A stretch of DNA of 64,000 bases, taken from an uncultured Lachnospiraceae bacterium. GTDB taxonomy: Bacteria; Bacillota; Clostridia; Lachnospirales; Lachnospiraceae. The stretch spans positions 66,256 through 130,255 of the forward strand of contig CAJUPI010000001.1 in assembly GCA_910588125.1 (NCBI GenBank), written 5' to 3'. How positions within the stretch are numbered: position 1 is the stretch's first letter; the number at the start of each line of letters is the position of its first letter. Shown here piece by piece: positions 61,650 through 64,000 of this stretch. A program made the position numbers and the translations under genes. The notes below the pieces were generated by a model that saw only the letters and a list, made by a program, of their open reading frames with translations, did not search any database and was not told where the DNA came from.

Positions 61650-62858
61650 ATGGCAAACAATTATGTATTTAATGATGTATTGCCCATTGCTCCGCTGAAG
61701 ATCGCGGCATTGGAAAGCTGTAGGACACTTGCAGAGAAGGTCAACAGCTATATTGTAGAATTTCGCAAAAACGATACAGAAGAGCTGATCCGCCGACGGA
61801 AGGATCTGAATTACCGAGGTTACAATATTGATTCCTATTTATTAGATTGTGTCTGCCCCCGTTTTGGCAGCGGTGAGGCCAAAGCCGTGATACAAGAGTC
61901 CGTTCGTGGTGTAGATCTTTTTGCTATGGTTGACGTTACAAATTACAGTATTTCCTATAAAGTCTGCGGTTACACCAATCACATGTCGCCCGATGATCAC
62001 TTTCAGGATTTGAAACGCATTATCGGCGCTTCTGCCGCCACAGCCCACCGAGTCAATGTGATCATGCCTTTTCTCTATGAAGGGCGCCAGCATAAAAGGA
62101 CAAAACGTGAATCCTTGGACTGCGCTATGGCTCTAAAAGAACTGATTTCCATGGGGGTTTCCAATATTATCACCTTTGATGCTCACGACCCCCGGGTACA
62201 AAATGCCATTCCTTTAAACGGCTTTGATAATTTTATGCCCACCTATCAGTTTATCAAGACATTATTCCATCATGACCGTTCATTAAAAATAGACAAAGAT
62301 CATCTGATGGTTATCAGCCCGGATGAAGGTGCCATGAACCGTGCCGTATATCTGGCAAATAACCTGAGCGTGGATATGGGCATGTTCTATAAACGCCGGG
62401 ATTATTCCAGGATCATTGACGGCCGCAACCCCATCGTGGCCCATGAATTCCTCGGTTCCTCTGTAGAAGATAAAACGGTTTTGATTATCGATGATATGAT
62501 TTCTTCCGGCGAGAGCATGCTCGATACTGCCAGAGAATTAAAAGAACGGAAAGCCAGGAAAGTCATCATCTGCTGCACCTTCGGGTTATTTACCAACGGC
62601 CTGGAGAAATTTGATGAGTTTTACCACAAAGGTTATATTGACAATGTGATCACTACTAATCTGAATTATCGTCCCCAAAGCCTGTTGGAACGAGAATGGT
62701 ATCTGGAGGCGGATATGAGTAAATATCTGGCCGCCATTATCAACTCCTTCAACCACGATGTATCAATCGGGGCCGCCCTTACTTCCACCGATAAGATTCA
62801 GAAACTGGTGCAGAGGTATCAGGCGGACGGATATGAATATTTCCAGAGAATTGTATAA
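61650..62858 (+). CDS. prs: Ribose-phosphate pyrophosphokinase (long form)
   Basis: Makes PRPP from ribose-5-phosphate and ATP for nucleotide, His and Trp synthesis. 402 residues, about 85 longer than B. subtilis Prs; the extra length is at the N-terminus and in loops. Recognised sites: TFDAHDPRVQNAIPL (Mg/ATP His-Asp), SPDEGAMNRAVYLAN, the catalytic flexible loop FYKRRDYSRI with the conserved Lys-Arg, and PRPP loop IIDDMISSGESM. AAGGAG precedes the ATG. It is followed by a giant palindrome. Confidence 0.92.
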   Translation: MANNYVFNDVLPIAPLKIAALESCRTLAEKVNSYIVEFRKNDTEELIRRRKDLNYRGYNIDSYLLDCVCPRFGSGEAKAVIQESVRGVDLFAMVDVTNYSISYKVCGYTNHMSPDDHFQDLKRIIGASAATAHRVNVIMPFLYEGRQHKRTKRESLDCAMALKELISMGVSNIITFDAHDPRVQNAIPLNGFDNFMPTYQFIKTLFHHDRSLKIDKDHLMVISPDEGAMNRAVYLANNLSVDMGMFYKRRDYSRIIDGRNPIVAHEFLGSSVEDKTVLIIDDMISSGESMLDTARELKERKARKVIICCTFGLFTNGLEKFDEFYHKGYIDNVITTNLNYRPQSLLEREWYLEADMSKYLAAIINSFNHDVSIGAALTSTDKIQKLVQRYQADGYEYFQRIV

Positions 62859-62882
62859 TCGCTAAAATTTCTTAGGAGGTAC

Positions 62883-63043
62883 GCCTTGGGGGAAGGGGCG
62901 GGACGGCCGCCGGTCTGTCAGCAGATTTTTCCCGTTTCGGGATTAAGAAACCCTAAAATTCAGAAACTTAAAGGTTTCTAAATCCCTGCAAAAGTCAAAA
63001 TCTGCTGACAGACCGGCGGCCGTCCCGCCCCTTCCCCCAAGGC
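62883..63043. repeat. 161-nt palindrome with 47-bp perfect arms
   Basis: Bases 62883-62929 and 62997-63043 are exact reverse complements over 47 bp. The arms are very GC-rich (GGGGGAAGGGGCGGGACGGC and following) compared with the AT-rich flanks. The 67-base interior holds a second, nested stem (62939-62952 with 62973-62986, 13 of 14 matching). It starts 24 bases past the prs stop and ends 80 bases before the methyltransferase stop. It could act as a terminator for both convergent genes, but the arm length and base composition look like an inserted repetitive palindrome. No coding sequence inside. Confidence 0.9.
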
Positions 63044-63123
63044 TGAATATCTCAGGACCGAATGAAAGAACATTTTCAGAAAATCAAAAAACATATTTAT
63101 GTTACTGCAATTACATCCTTGCA

Positions 63124-63840
63124 TCACAGCGCCTTTTTCAGTTTGATATAAATGCCTACAAAGCAAGTATATGGTTTAATAATCGTTTCAAAGTATCTCT
63201 TGTCATCGAGAGCGAATTTATTATTTGTTGCAAGCCAATCGTCCCATGCTTTGTGGAAGCAATCCATTTCCCATGTTTTTACTGACTCGATCCTATCGCC
63301 GGTGCCGATGAGTTCCTCCCATTGTTTTGGACTTTTAAACATATAGGTATCCTCGCCAAGCCAATCAGAAAGAAGCTCCCTGGCACAGCCTGTATACTTT
63401 TCCTTCAGACCAGGGATTCCAATCAGAACCACCCCATCCTCTTTCATAAACGGCAAAATCTTTTCCTGAAAAAATCCCTTATTTCCCGCAAAATAATGGT
63501 AAGAATCAATACTGATCAGAGCACGGAACTGCTTTTTTTCAAAATGGAGATAATTCGCATCTTCGCAAACAGACGTCACCTGCTCTCCAACCCCCCATTC
63601 GGCAAACCGCTTCCTGTTTTCTTCTGCGCTTATCCATAAATCATTGGCAAAAACCCTCGCTCCGGTCTCTCTCGCAATGATAAGGCTCGTCAGTCCCGTC
63701 CCGCATCCCAAGTCGAGAATCATATCATCAGAAACAAGCGGCAAAGGATAGTTATCCAATAACTCTGCTAATATCCTTGCACTATTCGGCCCCATCATTG
63801 TTTCCGCTGAAATATATGCCTTATAATCATCAATATTCAT
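63124..63840 (-). CDS. SAM-dependent class I methyltransferase
   Basis: 238-residue Rossmann methyltransferase. Motif I is LDLGCGTGLTSLIIARETGA (about 43-62), motif II region FANDLW, post-motif SIDSYHYFAGNK and motif III-like GVVLIGIPGL. The C-terminal part (about 150-238) is a small domain with WEMDCFHKAWDDWLATNNKFALDDKRYFE, as seen in small-molecule methyltransferases of Clostridia. Substrate unknown. AGGAGG lies upstream of the ATG. It converges on prs, with the giant palindrome between. The remaining 160 bases to the window edge show no gene. Confidence 0.87.
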   Translation of the reverse strand: MNIDDYKAYISAETMMGPNSARILAELLDNYPLPLVSDDMILDLGCGTGLTSLIIARETGARVFANDLWISAEENRKRFAEWGVGEQVTSVCEDANYLHFEKKQFRALISIDSYHYFAGNKGFFQEKILPFMKEDGVVLIGIPGLKEKYTGCARELLSDWLGEDTYMFKSPKQWEELIGTGDRIESVKTWEMDCFHKAWDDWLATNNKFALDDKRYFETIIKPYTCFVGIYIKLKKAL

Positions 63841-64000
63841 ACACCCTGCCTCCTATAATTAAATTCACGGCACAAAATTGCAACATCCCTTTCAATAAAT
63901 ACACAAATCCGAATAAATAATTAAATTTAACCCTGAGAATATCCAGCCTGGGAGAAAAGAGAGAAGCAGCCGGGCAGCCAGGCCAGAAAAAAGGGCGGCA

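Noticed and set aside
62978..63166. 62-codon minus-strand frame across the right arm of the palindrome
   Set aside because: Its sequence is set by the palindrome arm and intergenic DNA; no ribosome site.
1..64000. CRISPR arrays, tRNA or rRNA genes, insertion sequences, toxin-antitoxin pairs
   Set aside because: None could be recognised on either strand; gaps between genes are all under about 210 bases except where small genes or hairpins are listed.

Overview
The window looks like a chromosomal segment of a spore-forming Clostridia species, most likely a Lachnospiraceae member. Supporting points are: moderate GC; the endospore genes spoIVA, yqfC and yqfD; a PPi-dependent phosphofructokinase; a MinCDE system beside mreC/mreD/PBP2/RodA; ATG, GTG and TTG starts behind strong AGGAGG-type ribosome sites; and gene orders typical of that group. 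I cannot name the genus. No rRNA, tRNA, CRISPR array, transposase or prophage is visible. No gap between genes reaches 300 bases.

Layout. Bases 1-4533 hold plus-strand genes: a left-truncated NlpC/P60 cell-wall hydrolase, an LCP-family wall-polymer ligase, a TtcA-like tRNA thiolase and a XerC/D-type recombinase. At 4540-5812 a LysM membrane protein (YneA-like) and lexA are divergent, sharing an intergenic region with four SOS boxes. From 5935 to 61464 every gene is on the minus strand. In transcription order from the right these are: DUF512 radical-SAM/PDZ protein, der, plsY, gpsA (ribosome assembly and phospholipid synthesis); livKHMGF (branched-chain amino acid uptake); PPi-phosphofructokinase and an HD hydrolase; spoIVA; a beta-CASP nuclease, RNase HI and an LprI-like protein; a 48-aa membrane protein with alaS; rpsU; yqfC, yqfD, phoH, ybeY, a DUF3048 lipoprotein and a BofC-like protein; two FAD oxidoreductases; proB, DUF896, 5-formyl-THF cycloligase, proA; a hemerythrin fusion; miaB, mutS, mutL, miaA and a methionine-gamma-lyase-like protein; radC, mreC, mreD, PBP2, minC, minD, minE, rodA, mgsA and a D,D-carboxypeptidase; a small P-loop protein, an HlyD-like protein, yggS and sepF; aroB, lspA, an RluD-type pseudouridine synthase and a cytidylate-kinase-like protein. 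At the right end, prs is on the plus strand and a methyltransferase on the minus strand. A 161-nt palindrome with 47-bp perfect arms lies between them.

Functionally the window is mostly housekeeping: cell shape and division, mismatch and SOS repair, tRNA modification and translation, envelope lipid and protein maturation, proline synthesis and sporulation. The parts least explained by standard annotation are the giant palindrome after prs, an inverted repeat that encloses the start site of the BofC-like gene, the hemerythrin protein with a possible degenerate CheX-like domain, the very long PBP2, the absence of mreB between radC and mreC, and several small genes and hairpins in the operons. 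I found no strong candidate for a new defence system or mobile system.
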